Source: a virus
Direction: 5' to 3' (one strand)
IMG/VR virus record: IMGVR_UViG_3300036466_000133
Span: 1 to 41,780 of that record
Length of the DNA stretch: 41,780 nucleotides
Of the stretch, positions 16,456 to 24,482 are shown in pieces. Both the position numbers and the translations under genes were made by a program. The notes beneath the pieces were generated by a model that was not told the DNA's origin, did not search any database, and saw only the letters and a list, made by a program, of their open reading frames with translations. How positions within the stretch are numbered: the stretch's first letter is position 1; the number at the start of each line of letters is the position of its first letter.

Positions 16456-16476
16456 AAGGGCTGGTGCTGCAATCGT

Positions 16477-17358
16477 TTAGCCGGTGTAGGCGGAGCGGAC
16501 TTCCTGCACGAACTTCGGGTTTAGTGGCTCTCCGTCTTCATTTACCGCTACGGACGCCTGACTACATTTGCAGTTAATTTGCTCCCCACCTTGCGAATAA
16601 AATTCCCTAACCTCTTCATTTGTAAGCAGAGTCCCATGTTTCGCCATATGGCTTTGACGACTGGTAGGGCTTAAAGCGCTGTACCACAACAACTTAGTCC
16701 TAACCCCAAGCCTACGGTTCGCATCGGCGTCCTCATCAAGCCGCGATCTCCGGTAAGCCTGCGTGATTTCGGTCCTAGCAATACGGCTGGCCCTCGACTG
16801 CGAAACCCCGAACCGCTGCCGGACATCCTCGGCTACCTCGCGTGGGTTCAGGCCGTTCTCCACCCCCACCCGAAGCACCCGGGCCAAGTCGTTGGCCGTG
16901 TCGCCCTCGAACGCCTCCATCTGCTCGAAGACCCGGCTTTCGATCATGGCGATCCGGGTCAGCCAGGAATCCGACCTCAACACCTCCGCCAGCGTCCGGT
17001 TGTACTGCTCACCGGCAATGTTCTGCAGGTTGATCACCTCTTGCCCGGTGCCCTGCGTGTACGCTTCCCGGACGTAGCCGAGCCAGCGGCGCTTAGTGGT
17101 CTCGCTTGCCACGCGCTGCACCAGTTCCGCCACAATGGCGTTAAGCCGTTCTGCGCTGATCTGGTAGACGTAGCGATTGACGTGCAGGCGGCCGACGTTG
17201 GCGGCGATCTCCTGGCGGGGGATCTCGTCGAACTGCTGGAGCAGCCACTTCTGAACCTGCTTAATGTGCGCGGCCCAATCCCGTCGGGCCTTACGGATTC
17301 TCGCCGTTTGCCCGACCGGATTGCTCGGGTGCTTTGGCTTAGCGGGGTTACCGGCCAT
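16477..17358 (-). CDS. minor head protein, MuF family
   Basis: 293 aa. The MuF-type core is at about 170-285: GLNPREVAEDVRQRFGVS, SRASRIARTEITQAYRRSR, then WYSALSPTSRQSHMAKHG and the cysteine pair CKCSQ near the C-terminus. MuF-like proteins are packaged with the head and help head morphogenesis or DNA ejection. It overlaps the portal gene by 11 bases. Confidence 0.85.
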   Translation of the reverse strand: MAGNPAKPKHPSNPVGQTARIRKARRDWAAHIKQVQKWLLQQFDEIPRQEIAANVGRLHVNRYVYQISAERLNAIVAELVQRVASETTKRRWLGYVREAYTQGTGQEVINLQNIAGEQYNRTLAEVLRSDSWLTRIAMIESRVFEQMEAFEGDTANDLARVLRVGVENGLNPREVAEDVRQRFGVSQSRASRIARTEITQAYRRSRLDEDADANRRLGVRTKLLWYSALSPTSRQSHMAKHGTLLTNEEVREFYSQGGEQINCKCSQASVAVNEDGEPLNPKFVQEVRSAYTG

Positions 17359-18790
17359 CGTCGCCTCGCCACACGTTCACCACGAGGCGCTTGGCGTTAG
17401 CCGCGACCGGTTCCGCCTCGATATCTTCGGCGTCCGGGTCCAGGGCGTCTACGTCGTCTCGGGGCTCATAACCCATGGCCTCGCGGATCTCGTCAGCCGT
17501 GAACACTTCGCTGCCCAACGCCAGGTGCTTCTGGTTGATATCCGCCATGGTCTTGCCCTGTTCCTGCTTCTGGGCCATGGTCGGGGCGGTAAAGTCCGGC
17601 CAGCTCACGAACCAGTCTAACCGGGCGTCGATCATGCCCCGGTCGATCAGCCATTCCAGGATGCGGCGGATGTTGGGGGTGCAGTACGTGGATGCGCGGG
17701 ATGCGGCGAACTGGCCAAAGCCCTTTTCGTCTTCGGTGCTGGAGCGCTCGCCCTGCTGGTTGCCGATGAGCAAGCGCGTAGGCGTCTTGAAGCCGGCAGC
17801 GACTTGGTTGAACTCGGCTTCCAGGAACTCCTGCGGCTGTGGCAGGTTGACGCTGGGGAAGGTCGGCTTGAGGCCCTGCGTGACCACGAGGTTATCGAGG
17901 CCGCTGTTCCAGTCACTGACCTCTTCGCCCAGCGCGTCCTTGATCTCGTCGACACTGTCCACCCCGAGCGCCGCTGCCAGGCTGTGCAGGTTGGCGGACG
18001 GGTCGATGTCGTACATCGGGCTCTGACGGCAGTTCTTCCAGAACCCTTCACCGCCCGCGCCGGCAATCTTCTGGATGTTGATCAGGCTGTTCAGTACGGA
18101 CTTGATCACTGACCGCCCGTGCGGCTTGCCGTCCTGCGACCAGACCCACACGCGGTCCGGATGCACGTCGAACGAGCGCTGATTGTACCCGGCAGAGCTG
18201 TCCACGTTTTTGCGGGGCAGGGCGCACTCGTTGTACTGGTACATCGTGGGCTTGCCGTAGTCTTCCCGAGACTGATCGGTTACCCAGTCGGTTACCTTGA
18301 GCTGCCCCTGAAACGCGGGGATAAGCTCAAGAATGGCGTCAAGGCCGCCCTGAACGCGCCCCTCAAGCGGCTGGTTAAATTGCTTACCGTCCCGCACCCT
18401 GACGATAATCCCGGCGTACTCTCCGACCCGGCTGTACTCATCGGCCTGCTTGCACACGCGCCACAGATCGACCCGCTCGGCAAACTCTCTAAGCGTGCGC
18501 TCTGCCATGGTCTCGTCGTGCGGATCGTCACCGCCCTGCAGCAGCCATGGTGTCTCCATCCAGATGCGGTCTACGATCTTGGTGACGCCGGCGTAGGCCA
18601 GCGGGTTGCGGTCGTACTGATCGTAGAAGTCCCGGAACGTCGGGGCGATTGGCCACCCGTAGTCCTGGTAGGCCTTGTCGTGTTTGGTGTCGCCGGACGG
18701 GTTGATGTGACTCATGTCCCGCTGCAGGCTCATGGCGCGGTTCACGGCCATGGCGGCGAGCTGGACTAAGCCTGTGTTCGTGTCTGTCAT
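17348..18790 (-). CDS. portal protein (DUF1073 / Phage_portal_3 type)
   Basis: 480 aa. The start YQDYGWPIAPTFRDFYDQYD followed by NPLAYAGVTKIVDRIWMETP is typical of the DUF1073 portal group. Central VWVWSQDGKPHGRSVIKSVL and LLIGNQQGERSSTEDEKGFG segments are also characteristic. The portal forms the dodecameric DNA channel at one capsid vertex. It lies between the large terminase and MuF genes. Confidence 0.9.
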   Translation of the reverse strand: MTDTNTGLVQLAAMAVNRAMSLQRDMSHINPSGDTKHDKAYQDYGWPIAPTFRDFYDQYDRNPLAYAGVTKIVDRIWMETPWLLQGGDDPHDETMAERTLREFAERVDLWRVCKQADEYSRVGEYAGIIVRVRDGKQFNQPLEGRVQGGLDAILELIPAFQGQLKVTDWVTDQSREDYGKPTMYQYNECALPRKNVDSSAGYNQRSFDVHPDRVWVWSQDGKPHGRSVIKSVLNSLINIQKIAGAGGEGFWKNCRQSPMYDIDPSANLHSLAAALGVDSVDEIKDALGEEVSDWNSGLDNLVVTQGLKPTFPSVNLPQPQEFLEAEFNQVAAGFKTPTRLLIGNQQGERSSTEDEKGFGQFAASRASTYCTPNIRRILEWLIDRGMIDARLDWFVSWPDFTAPTMAQKQEQGKTMADINQKHLALGSEVFTADEIREAMGYEPRDDVDALDPDAEDIEAEPVAANAKRLVVNVWRGDDGR

Positions 18791-18830
18791 GGTGCGGCCC
18801 TCTGATGATTGGCCCTAGGATAGCATTTCA

Positions 18831-20099
18831 TTACGCGGACCGCCTACGGCCTCGGAGTTGTGGGCGTTGTTTGCGGCGGAGGATGGTGGCGCCGGCGCCC
18901 TTGATCATGGGCTCTACGGAGTACCTGAGCGCGTCAATAAAGTGGTTGAAGTCATCGGCAGGCTTATTGGTTGCCTTGCCTTCCTTGTCAACCGCCCACG
19001 CGTAGTTGCCAAACTCGGTCATAAACTCAACCAAGTGGCTATTCACGACAATCTCAAACTCAAGCAAAAAATCAATGCCTGCGTTCACGGAGTCTTTGCC
19101 CTTCATTGCGCCCTCGATGCGCACGCCTTTGCCGTGAATGTAATCAATGGATTTCGGCTCTGCGCTGTCAGCAATCGTCTTATGCTTATGCGCCAGCATG
19201 GCTTTAATCTTTTCGGCTATCTCCGCGTTCTGCATCCCGGTTTCATAGAAGCCGTCATAAACGTAAATGCGCTTGTTGATCAGATCCACATAGGACTGGT
19301 GGAACGCCGTCGGGTCATTGGTATAGCCAAAGTCCAAGCCCTGCACACATTCAAGACCCCTAATCTCATCCTCTCGGATCAGCCTGGCGGTTGCGTTGTT
19401 GAATACCAGCCCTTCTGCCGTACCCCAGTTGCCAAGCGCGTAGATATTGTAATAGCGCGGATTGGTCTTTTTCTTGTTCTCCATGACCATGCGGTAGTCT
19501 TTATCTATGAAGGCATTGTCTAGGTAGGTCGTATGGAGGGTAAATGCGCCATCAATAGGATCATCGAAAAAGACCTTCTTAATCCAGTGCTGTTCGCTAA
19601 TAGGGTTCAGTGTCAGGATGATCTGTTTCGGATATTTCGTTTGGCCGCGCAGGCGCAAATCCAGTTGCTCAAAATCCTCTTGCGTGAACTCGGTTGCCTC
19701 CTCCATCCATACGCCGGTAATCCCCTCGATTGATTTCAGCTTCTCTGGGTCATCCATGCCGGTGAATAGCAGCTGAGAACCGTTCGACCTGTAGGTGATG
19801 GTCAGGTCGGTGTGATTAAACTCGAACTCATCGTAAAGGCCCCATCGGGATATGATGGCCTTGAACAGCGTGAAAACGGAGCGCTTCAATGTGCGGTTGA
19901 CTTTACGGGCTATCAGTATTTTGTGTTGGCAGTCGGATTCTTTCAGGAGCCGGTACAGCCACTTGCGGGCAACAATGTGCGATTTGCCGGAACCTGCGCC
20001 GCCCCATAGGACTTGGTAGCGGCTTTGATCTGTAAAGGCCGGGACAAAAGCGGGAGAGTTATCCTTAACGTGCTTTCTGAATAAGGCGAGGTTTACCAT
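18831..20099 (-). CDS. terL: terminase large subunit (PBSX-like)
   Basis: 422 aa. ATPase: Walker A GGAGSGKS at 33-40, Walker B with catalytic glutamates in VWMEEA at 130-135. Nuclease: acidic residues in LDFGYTNDP (D256), [10 protein letters not shown] (D311) and [12 protein letters not shown] (about 382-393), as in RNase H-like terminase nucleases. It cuts concatemers and pumps DNA through the portal. The start overlaps the end of the small subunit gene by seven bases. Confidence 0.95.
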   Translation of the reverse strand: MVNLALFRKHVKDNSPAFVPAFTDQSRYQVLWGGAGSGKSHIVARKWLYRLLKESDCQHKILIARKVNRTLKRSVFTLFKAIISRWGLYDEFEFNHTDLTITYRSNGSQLLFTGMDDPEKLKSIEGITGVWMEEATEFTQEDFEQLDLRLRGQTKYPKQIILTLNPISEQHWIKKVFFDDPIDGAFTLHTTYLDNAFIDKDYRMVMENKKKTNPRYYNIYALGNWGTAEGLVFNNATARLIREDEIRGLECVQGLDFGYTNDPTAFHQSYVDLINKRIYVYDGFYETGMQNAEIAEKIKAMLAHKHKTIADSAEPKSIDYIHGKGVRIEGAMKGKDSVNAGIDFLLEFEIVVNSHLVEFMTEFGNYAWAVDKEGKATNKPADDFNHFIDALRYSVEPMIKGAGATILRRKQRPQLRGRRRSA

Positions 20100-20536
20100 T
20101 CATGGGAGCCGTCGTCTGTCACTTTGTGAGTGTGGTCTACAGCGGACTTGTCAGACAGGCCCAAATCTCGGGCAATGATATTGGCGTTCAGCAGGTCAGC
20201 CGCAGCACCCGCGAACTTCTGAGAGTAGATCACTTCCTCGGCCCGCGTAATGACTTCGGAATAATCATCTTGATTTCGCCACTCGTTCCATGTGCCGCGA
20301 TTGATATCAAGGAACAAGCAAAGCCCGGCGATCGTCATGGCTCGCATCTTCGGCACTTCGATTAACGTAGCCTGCCCCTGAAACTTGACCGTCTCAGATT
20401 CGTACAGCGGGTTATCTTCCACCCACTGGAAATACTCGCAGCAGGCATCCCACAGCGTGTCAGCGGACTCAAAGAGTCGCTTTCTGCCGTGCTTGGTTCT
20501 TGCCTTCCAAAATTGGTTCCCGAGAGGTGCTGCCAT
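20093..20536 (-). CDS. terS: terminase small subunit (P22 gp3-like)
   Basis: 147 aa from the ATG at 20536. A longer frame upstream reads through the terminator at 20566-20588 and has no protein character, so it is rejected. The sequence ([20 protein letters not shown], then [20 protein letters not shown] and [18 protein letters not shown]) fits the DNA-packaging protein gp3 family, which recognises the packaging site. It is the first gene of the late operon and has a promoter-like TATACT only six bases upstream of its start. Confidence 0.85.
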   Translation of the reverse strand: MAAPLGNQFWKARTKHGRKRLFESADTLWDACCEYFQWVEDNPLYESETVKFQGQATLIEVPKMRAMTIAGLCLFLDINRGTWNEWRNQDDYSEVITRAEEVIYSQKFAGAAADLLNANIIARDLGLSDKSAVDHTHKVTDDGSHEW

Positions 20537-20542
20537 ACCAAA

Positions 20543-20562
20543 AGTATAGCCTCTGCTAGAGG
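20543..20562 (-). promoter_or_regulatory. candidate late promoter with operator-like palindrome at terS
   Basis: Minus-strand TATACT (20548-20543) is followed by six bases and then the terS ATG. Directly upstream, CCTCTAGCAGAGG (20562-20550) is a palindrome that would overlap the spacer. The -35 region is a T-run from the preceding terminator and is weak, so an activator or phage factor may be needed. The AGAGG arm could also serve as a distant ribosome site. Confidence 0.4.
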
Positions 20563-20565
20563 AAT

Positions 20566-20588
20566 AAAAAAGCCCGCGTAATGCGGGC
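20566..20588 (-). terminator. rho-independent terminator upstream of terS
   Basis: GCCCGC / GCGGGC (20572-20588) with a five-base loop, followed on the minus strand by six T. It closes the GHKL/beta-barrel operon and separates it from late transcription. Confidence 0.85.
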
Positions 20589-20772
20589 AAGTGAGCTAAC
20601 AACGGAATGCCCCGATTACTGCCGCCATCGGGGGTGGGCGGGGAAGATGGCCCCATCGTGCCAAAGGCAGAGGCCGGGGAGTTGCCCACCAAGGCGACCG
20701 CTGTCTCGCAATCCATTAGGCGGGCAGTGTGGCAGCCGACCCGGAATGACCAGCCTGGCGCGTGCCACGGGG
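20589..20772 (-). other. 184-base untranslated stretch with inverted repeats, possible small RNA
   Basis: No gene is convincing here. On the minus strand it contains GGTGGGC pairing with GCCCACC about 60 bases later, an inner GATGGGGCCATC near-palindrome, and it ends in the terminator at 20566-20588. A TATACT at its upstream edge (about 20780-20775) could start a short transcript. It may equally be only a 3' untranslated region or contain the packaging site next to terS. Confidence 0.3.
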
Positions 20773-21195
20773 TTAGTATAACCGCATCCGCACAATAAAC
20801 ACCATTGCCTCACCGAGCAAACCTACCTGCGGCTGCACCCGATAGCGTGTATACGTCAGTGCCGGGTAGGCCATGGGGCAAACCTTGGTATTATCGCCCT
20901 CACGCCCCGCACCGTAGCAGCGTTCATAGCCGCGCATAACGCCAGCGTGTAACGACCCCCGCCAATGCCCCCACTGTCTCTGCCAGCCATACCCCGCAAC
21001 CCATGTCTCGCGGCCATAGGAGTTCGTGAACGTCCCGGCCATGTAGTTTTTATACTCGACAAGCGTGGCCTTGTGGGTCTCGGTGTAGTCGCCTGAGCTT
21101 AGGTGTGTTGACCAGCCGCCGGCCAACAGGGCTAGTTCTGCGTGGGCTGGGTTGCAGGCGGCTAGGAGGAGTGCTAGGAGGATCGCGAGTTTCAT
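20773..21195 (-). CDS. predicted outer-membrane beta-barrel protein or lipoprotein
   Basis: 140 aa from the ATG at 21195; a longer frame lacks signal character. The N-terminus [19 protein letters not shown] is a signal peptide with both a lipobox (LAAC, cysteine 14) and an AHA signal peptidase I site. The mature part is short alternating beta strands rich in Y, W and G ([20 protein letters not shown]), with two more cysteines (C93 and C103) that could form a disulfide. The protein ends in tyrosine after VFIVRMRL, like an outer-membrane insertion signal. A small barrel that modifies the host surface, for example to block superinfection, is possible; function is not shown. Confidence 0.65.
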   Translation of the reverse strand: MKLAILLALLLAACNPAHAELALLAGGWSTHLSSGDYTETHKATLVEYKNYMAGTFTNSYGRETWVAGYGWQRQWGHWRGSLHAGVMRGYERCYGAGREGDNTKVCPMAYPALTYTRYRVQPQVGLLGEAMVFIVRMRLY

Positions 21196-21512
21196 GGTTT
21201 GGGCTCCAGGTTGTCGAGTTCGGCGAGGAGGGCGCGGGCAGCTTCCTGAGCTTGCGCACTTGGCATTATCGGATCGTCTTGTATCGCCCTGCACTCACCG
21301 TGCGCCACCCAAGCCAAAGTCGCAGTTACTTCCCGCAAAGCCTCCCGCAAGCGGTCGTAGTTGTTGACGCAGTGTACGATGTGGCGCGTCAGATCAGGCG
21401 TCGCACCGATTAGCTCAATAATGCATCCATCTTGATCAACGATGCTGCAGTCCATCCCAAAATCAAGTGGGCTTACCTCGAGCTCAGCTCTGAGGCTGTA
21501 TGGCTCACTCAT
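21192..21512 (-). CDS. hypothetical protein, 106 aa
   Basis: Start ATG 21512 overlaps the previous gene by 8 bases, the end overlaps the beta-barrel gene by 4. Acidic N-terminal strands (LRAELEVSPLDFGMDCSIVD) and a helical C-terminal half. No family recognised. Confidence 0.65.
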   Translation of the reverse strand: MSEPYSLRAELEVSPLDFGMDCSIVDQDGCIIELIGATPDLTRHIVHCVNNYDRLREALREVTATLAWVAHGECRAIQDDPIMPSAQAQEAARALLAELDNLEPKP

Positions 21513-21699
21513 TGTTATTATCCCCGCCCTTAACGGCGCTTTGGTTGTTGGTGGCAGGCTTACCCGCGTTAAGCACCTTATGCGCCTCCACGGCCTTCCT
21601 GAGGCCGTCAGCGTAGCCGTTGCCGATCTGGGCCAGGTAGTCATAGTCCTCTTGCTTGATGTAGAGGTTTCGGCGGTTTTTGTCGGTTGGGCGGGTCAT
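21505..21699 (-). CDS. small protein with RHH-like pattern, 64 aa
   Basis: MTRPTDKNRRNLYIKQEDYD followed by two short helices (YADGLRKAVEAHKVL) resembles ribbon-helix-helix proteins (basic start, one strand, two helices). A DNA-binding regulator is possible. It overlaps the stop of the GHKL gene by one base. Confidence 0.55.
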   Translation of the reverse strand: MTRPTDKNRRNLYIKQEDYDYLAQIGNGYADGLRKAVEAHKVLNAGKPATNNQSAVKGGDNNNE

Positions 21700-22865
21700 T
21701 AGATCGGCTCCCCGTTGATGTCTTCGGACAGGCTGAGAATCTTATCAAACAGCCAGTTTTGCATTTTTCGGTCGAAGTCCTTGCAGCCCAACTTGTTGTG
21801 CACCCACTCCTCCATAAGCGTGCTGGCAAGTTGCTTTGTGCCCATCTGAAACGGCAGCTCTGACAGGTAAATCACGCCATCCAGTGCGCGGCCCATCACG
21901 CCATCGCCTAGCCCCGAGACCGTTTTGATCGGGAAAATATTCACGCTCACGTCAATCTTTGCCAGATGGCTAACGGCCTTATCAAGCATCTTGCGCTGAA
22001 CGGCGGTCATCTCAAACTCTGGCCAATCGCCTTTGATGGCATCGACCTTGGAGGCAACAACACGGGCGGACTCGCAGACACCGGCATCCGATTTCATCAG
22101 CTCGCCGCAAACCTCAAGAAACGCATCGCTTGCCCGCCAATCTGGGTCAAAGCCAATCCTTGCCTCGCCATGCTCGCCTCCGCGCAACACCTTACGCAGC
22201 ATTGCCTTATCCGAGCAGTGATTTTGCCAAGTGCGCTGAATGGGCCAGAACAACTGGTAGTCGTGCTTTGCGGTTCGGTCTTCGGTCAAATCAACCGTGC
22301 CGGTTATGTTGTAGCTGAAAAGCTGATTATCTACCGCGTTACGAACCGCCACACCGCGATAGTAGATGAACGGCTTGCCGCCCTTAAAAACTTGAACGCC
22401 ACCCGTATCAAGCAATGGCTCACCGTCGATAAAATAGTCTCTCTGCTGTGTGAACGCCCGGAAAATTTCTTGGCAATCGACCTCGATCACCGTGTCGTAG
22501 TTTGAGTCGATCCCGCCCGCAATGACGCCGCCCTCATCCCTGGCGTTGCAGTACAGCTCACGAAACGCCATCCAAGGTTCCCAGTTGATCCCCATGCGGG
22601 TCGTAAATCCGGCAGGCTGATCATTGACGTACACAACGCCAAATTCTTTTCCCCGGATCTCTTCACGCTTGGCGGTAAACTCAAACATGCCGCTGACCGT
22701 CGAAACCTTGATCGACCCGCCAAGGCGCAACACGATGGCGACAGCGTACTTAAAGCCGGTACCGAAAAACCCAATGGCCTCGTCGTTGTCTTTGGCCGAC
22801 ACGCCCATGGTCATCATGGCGCGAATGTCAAAATCGCCGTTGTTCATGAAATAGACTTTGCTCAT
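21699..22865 (-). CDS. GHKL-fold ATPase-like protein
   Basis: 388 aa from the ATG at 22865, which follows GGGGAAG at a suitable distance; the upstream frame extends over the promoter. Residues 1-50 (MNNGDFDIRAMMTMGVSAKD followed by IGFFGTGFKYAVAIVLRLGG) contain the G2-box-like GFFGTGFK of the Hsp90/histidine-kinase/MutL ATP-binding fold. Near the C-terminus (LASTLMEEWVHNKLGC) is a stretch shaped like a metalloprotease HExxH helix, but with methionine in place of the first histidine. First gene of a short operon with its own promoter. Role unknown; a chaperone-like or defence-related function is open. Confidence 0.65.
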   Translation of the reverse strand: MSKVYFMNNGDFDIRAMMTMGVSAKDNDEAIGFFGTGFKYAVAIVLRLGGSIKVSTVSGMFEFTAKREEIRGKEFGVVYVNDQPAGFTTRMGINWEPWMAFRELYCNARDEGGVIAGGIDSNYDTVIEVDCQEIFRAFTQQRDYFIDGEPLLDTGGVQVFKGGKPFIYYRGVAVRNAVDNQLFSYNITGTVDLTEDRTAKHDYQLFWPIQRTWQNHCSDKAMLRKVLRGGEHGEARIGFDPDWRASDAFLEVCGELMKSDAGVCESARVVASKVDAIKGDWPEFEMTAVQRKMLDKAVSHLAKIDVSVNIFPIKTVSGLGDGVMGRALDGVIYLSELPFQMGTKQLASTLMEEWVHNKLGCKDFDRKMQNWLFDKILSLSEDINGEPI

Positions 22866-22899
22866 CTCATCTTCCCCGTTCCGTTGTCTTGATAATTCT

Positions 22900-22927
22900 A
22901 TTATACACACCTACACACCTTGTGCAA
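22900..22927 (-). promoter_or_regulatory. sigma70-like promoter for GHKL ATPase operon
   Basis: Minus strand: TTGCAC (22927-22922), 16-base spacer, perfect TATAAT (22905-22900), about 35 bases before the GHKL start. It drives genes down to the terminator at 20566. Confidence 0.8.
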
Positions 22928-22987
22928 GCCCTACCACGACAAATCTTTCACCGAGTAATCCGGGGTGCGCTAGTTGCGGGAGGGCGG

Positions 22988-23572
22988 CTATTTGGCCTTC
23001 AGCTCTTTCAGCCTACGCTTTGCGTCAGCCATGATCTGTTTTGCCTCTTCCCGCGTCAGGCTTGGCACTTCTCCGCGATCAACCGCCGCTTTGAAATCGC
23101 ACAGGTCGTCAAACGCTTCCTGCCCGTACCTGGCGATATACCCCAGCCGGTATTCGTGCTGATTGCCGCCGCCCTTGTACGAGTTACAGGCGCGGCATTG
23201 CCCCGTCAGATTGCGACGATCTAGGGTCAAGGGCGAGGTCCGGTATTTGCTGCCACGATGGAAGTAATGCCCGGCGTCGGTCACCTCTCCGGTTTCGCAG
23301 GATATGCAGCCTTTCGGCTTATCTTCAGCTACCACTACGCGATTTACCCATACCTGAGCGTCTGAGACGACCTGTGACAGCGTTTTCGATTTCTCCCGGT
23401 ACTCGCGTAGCTCTTTTCTTGCCTTGCGCTCCTTGGCCTTCTGAGCCCTTTCTCTGCCGTGCGCCGCCAAACACTCAACCGAGCAAAAGCCTTTTTTTTG
23501 GATTATGTCAGCGCACTTGCTGGCCGGGGGTAGCTCGGTTGTGCAGGGCCTGTGCTTGCAGCGCCTAGTCAT
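22988..23572 (-). CDS. ninG: NinG-family recombination-associated protein
   Basis: 194 aa. N-terminal zinc-binding cysteines (CKHRPC..., FCSVEC), a charged helical linker (about 40-65) and a C-terminal half with CISCETGEVTDAGHYFHRGS and NLTGQCRACNSYKGG, the hallmark of lambda NinG/Rap relatives. Rap cleaves recombination intermediates. It ends the replication operon and overlaps the DUF1367 gene by 8 bases. Confidence 0.85.
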   Translation of the reverse strand: MTRRCKHRPCTTELPPASKCADIIQKKGFCSVECLAAHGRERAQKAKERKARKELREYREKSKTLSQVVSDAQVWVNRVVVAEDKPKGCISCETGEVTDAGHYFHRGSKYRTSPLTLDRRNLTGQCRACNSYKGGGNQHEYRLGYIARYGQEAFDDLCDFKAAVDRGEVPSLTREEAKQIMADAKRRLKELKAK

Positions 23573-24047
23573 TGATCATCACTCCTGCCATTTCCTCGAC
23601 TTGCTCTGAGGTAAGCGTCGGCCAATAATTAGCAGCGATGTGCCGACAGAAACCCCTGACCACCTCATAAAATTCGTCTTCCGACATGCTTTCAAAAGAC
23701 AGACTCCTTGGCAGCACATGCAAGCATTTCCCGATTCCAGGTATTATGATCCCCATATTATCGCAGCCCACCCCGGCCTCAATCTGCAATCGCTTCAGCA
23801 CCCGGTGCGCCTCCATGCCATCAAACGCTTCAATGTTTTCTGCGCATAACTGACCTAAAGCATGAGCAAGTCGGTGAAATCGCGGATTCCTTGGCTTTCG
23901 AATCTCCATGAACACCAGATCGCCTGCTTTGAATCCGCGCTCCCGGAGTCGCTCCTGAGTTGATCGGTCAGCCGGGACGAAGCACCCTTTTTGCACTCGC
24001 ATCGGGAATCGTTCAGGCTTGCGTTTTTTGGCTACGCTACCCATCAA
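23565..24047 (-). CDS. DUF1367-like protein
   Basis: 160 aa. The segment FVPADRSTQERLRERGFKAG followed by IRKPRNPRFHRLAHALGQL matches the DUF1367 pattern seen next to ninB/ninG-type genes in lambdoid phages. The rest is helical with a FESMSEDEFYEVVRGF motif. Function unknown, probably in replication or recombination. Confidence 0.7.
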   Translation of the reverse strand: MMGSVAKKRKPERFPMRVQKGCFVPADRSTQERLRERGFKAGDLVFMEIRKPRNPRFHRLAHALGQLCAENIEAFDGMEAHRVLKRLQIEAGVGCDNMGIIIPGIGKCLHVLPRSLSFESMSEDEFYEVVRGFCRHIAANYWPTLTSEQVEEMAGVMIND

Positions 24048-24357
24048 AATCTTCCAAGTAGGCTTTCACGGTGGATTTGGCTACATGGTAGCGCGCCGAT
24101 ACAGCCTCAAGTGTTTTTGCCTTGTATCGACCCTCAAGCTCACGACGGTGGGCGACGCACTCACGGATAAGCATCAAATCTTCGTGCAGAATATCCGTTG
24201 GCGTGAGTCCGTTCTGGATCATCAGAATTGACTTCCTCGGGCACTCAAATTTTGCAGCAAGCGGCCTCGAAGAAAGCTCGGATATTTCCGCTTTTAGCTT
24301 TAGCCCTTCCGAGTACTCTTGCGCGGCCTTGATGGCATTTTCGTACTGAGTGATCAT
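24037..24357 (-). CDS. small HTH protein, 106 aa
   Basis: The C-terminal TLEAVSARYHVAKSTVKAYL is a helix-turn-helix of the sigma/transposase-resolvase style. The N-terminal half is a charged helix. It is coupled by short overlaps to both neighbours in the replication operon. A DNA-binding accessory role is likely, the target is unknown. Confidence 0.6.
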   Translation of the reverse strand: MITQYENAIKAAQEYSEGLKLKAEISELSSRPLAAKFECPRKSILMIQNGLTPTDILHEDLMLIRECVAHRRELEGRYKAKTLEAVSARYHVAKSTVKAYLEDFDG

Positions 24358-24482
24358 TTTAGCGACTCCATCAGGTCTTTGATTCGTCTCTTTGCCTCTT
24401 CTCGTGTCGGCTTTGTGTGCACTACCCCTGTTTTATTTTCTGCGCGCCTTTCGCCACGGCTGGCACGATGCTCGTCTTTCAT
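24354..24482 (-). CDS. small basic protein, 42 aa
   Basis: MKDEHRASRGERRAENKTGV and a C-terminal TREEAKRRIKDLMESLK. Start and stop overlap the neighbours by four bases (ATGA) on both sides, which is good evidence that it is real. The TREEAKxx(I/M)x(D/E) ending resembles the C-terminus of the NinG-type protein of the same operon (TREEAKQIMADAKRRL), so it may be a related short helix. Function unknown. Confidence 0.6.
   Translation of the reverse strand: MKDEHRASRGERRAENKTGVVHTKPTREEAKRRIKDLMESLK

Noticed and set aside
20537-20716. N-terminal extension of terS
   Set aside because: It would be translated through a rho-independent terminator and shows no protein-like sequence; terS homology begins at MAAPLGNQ.
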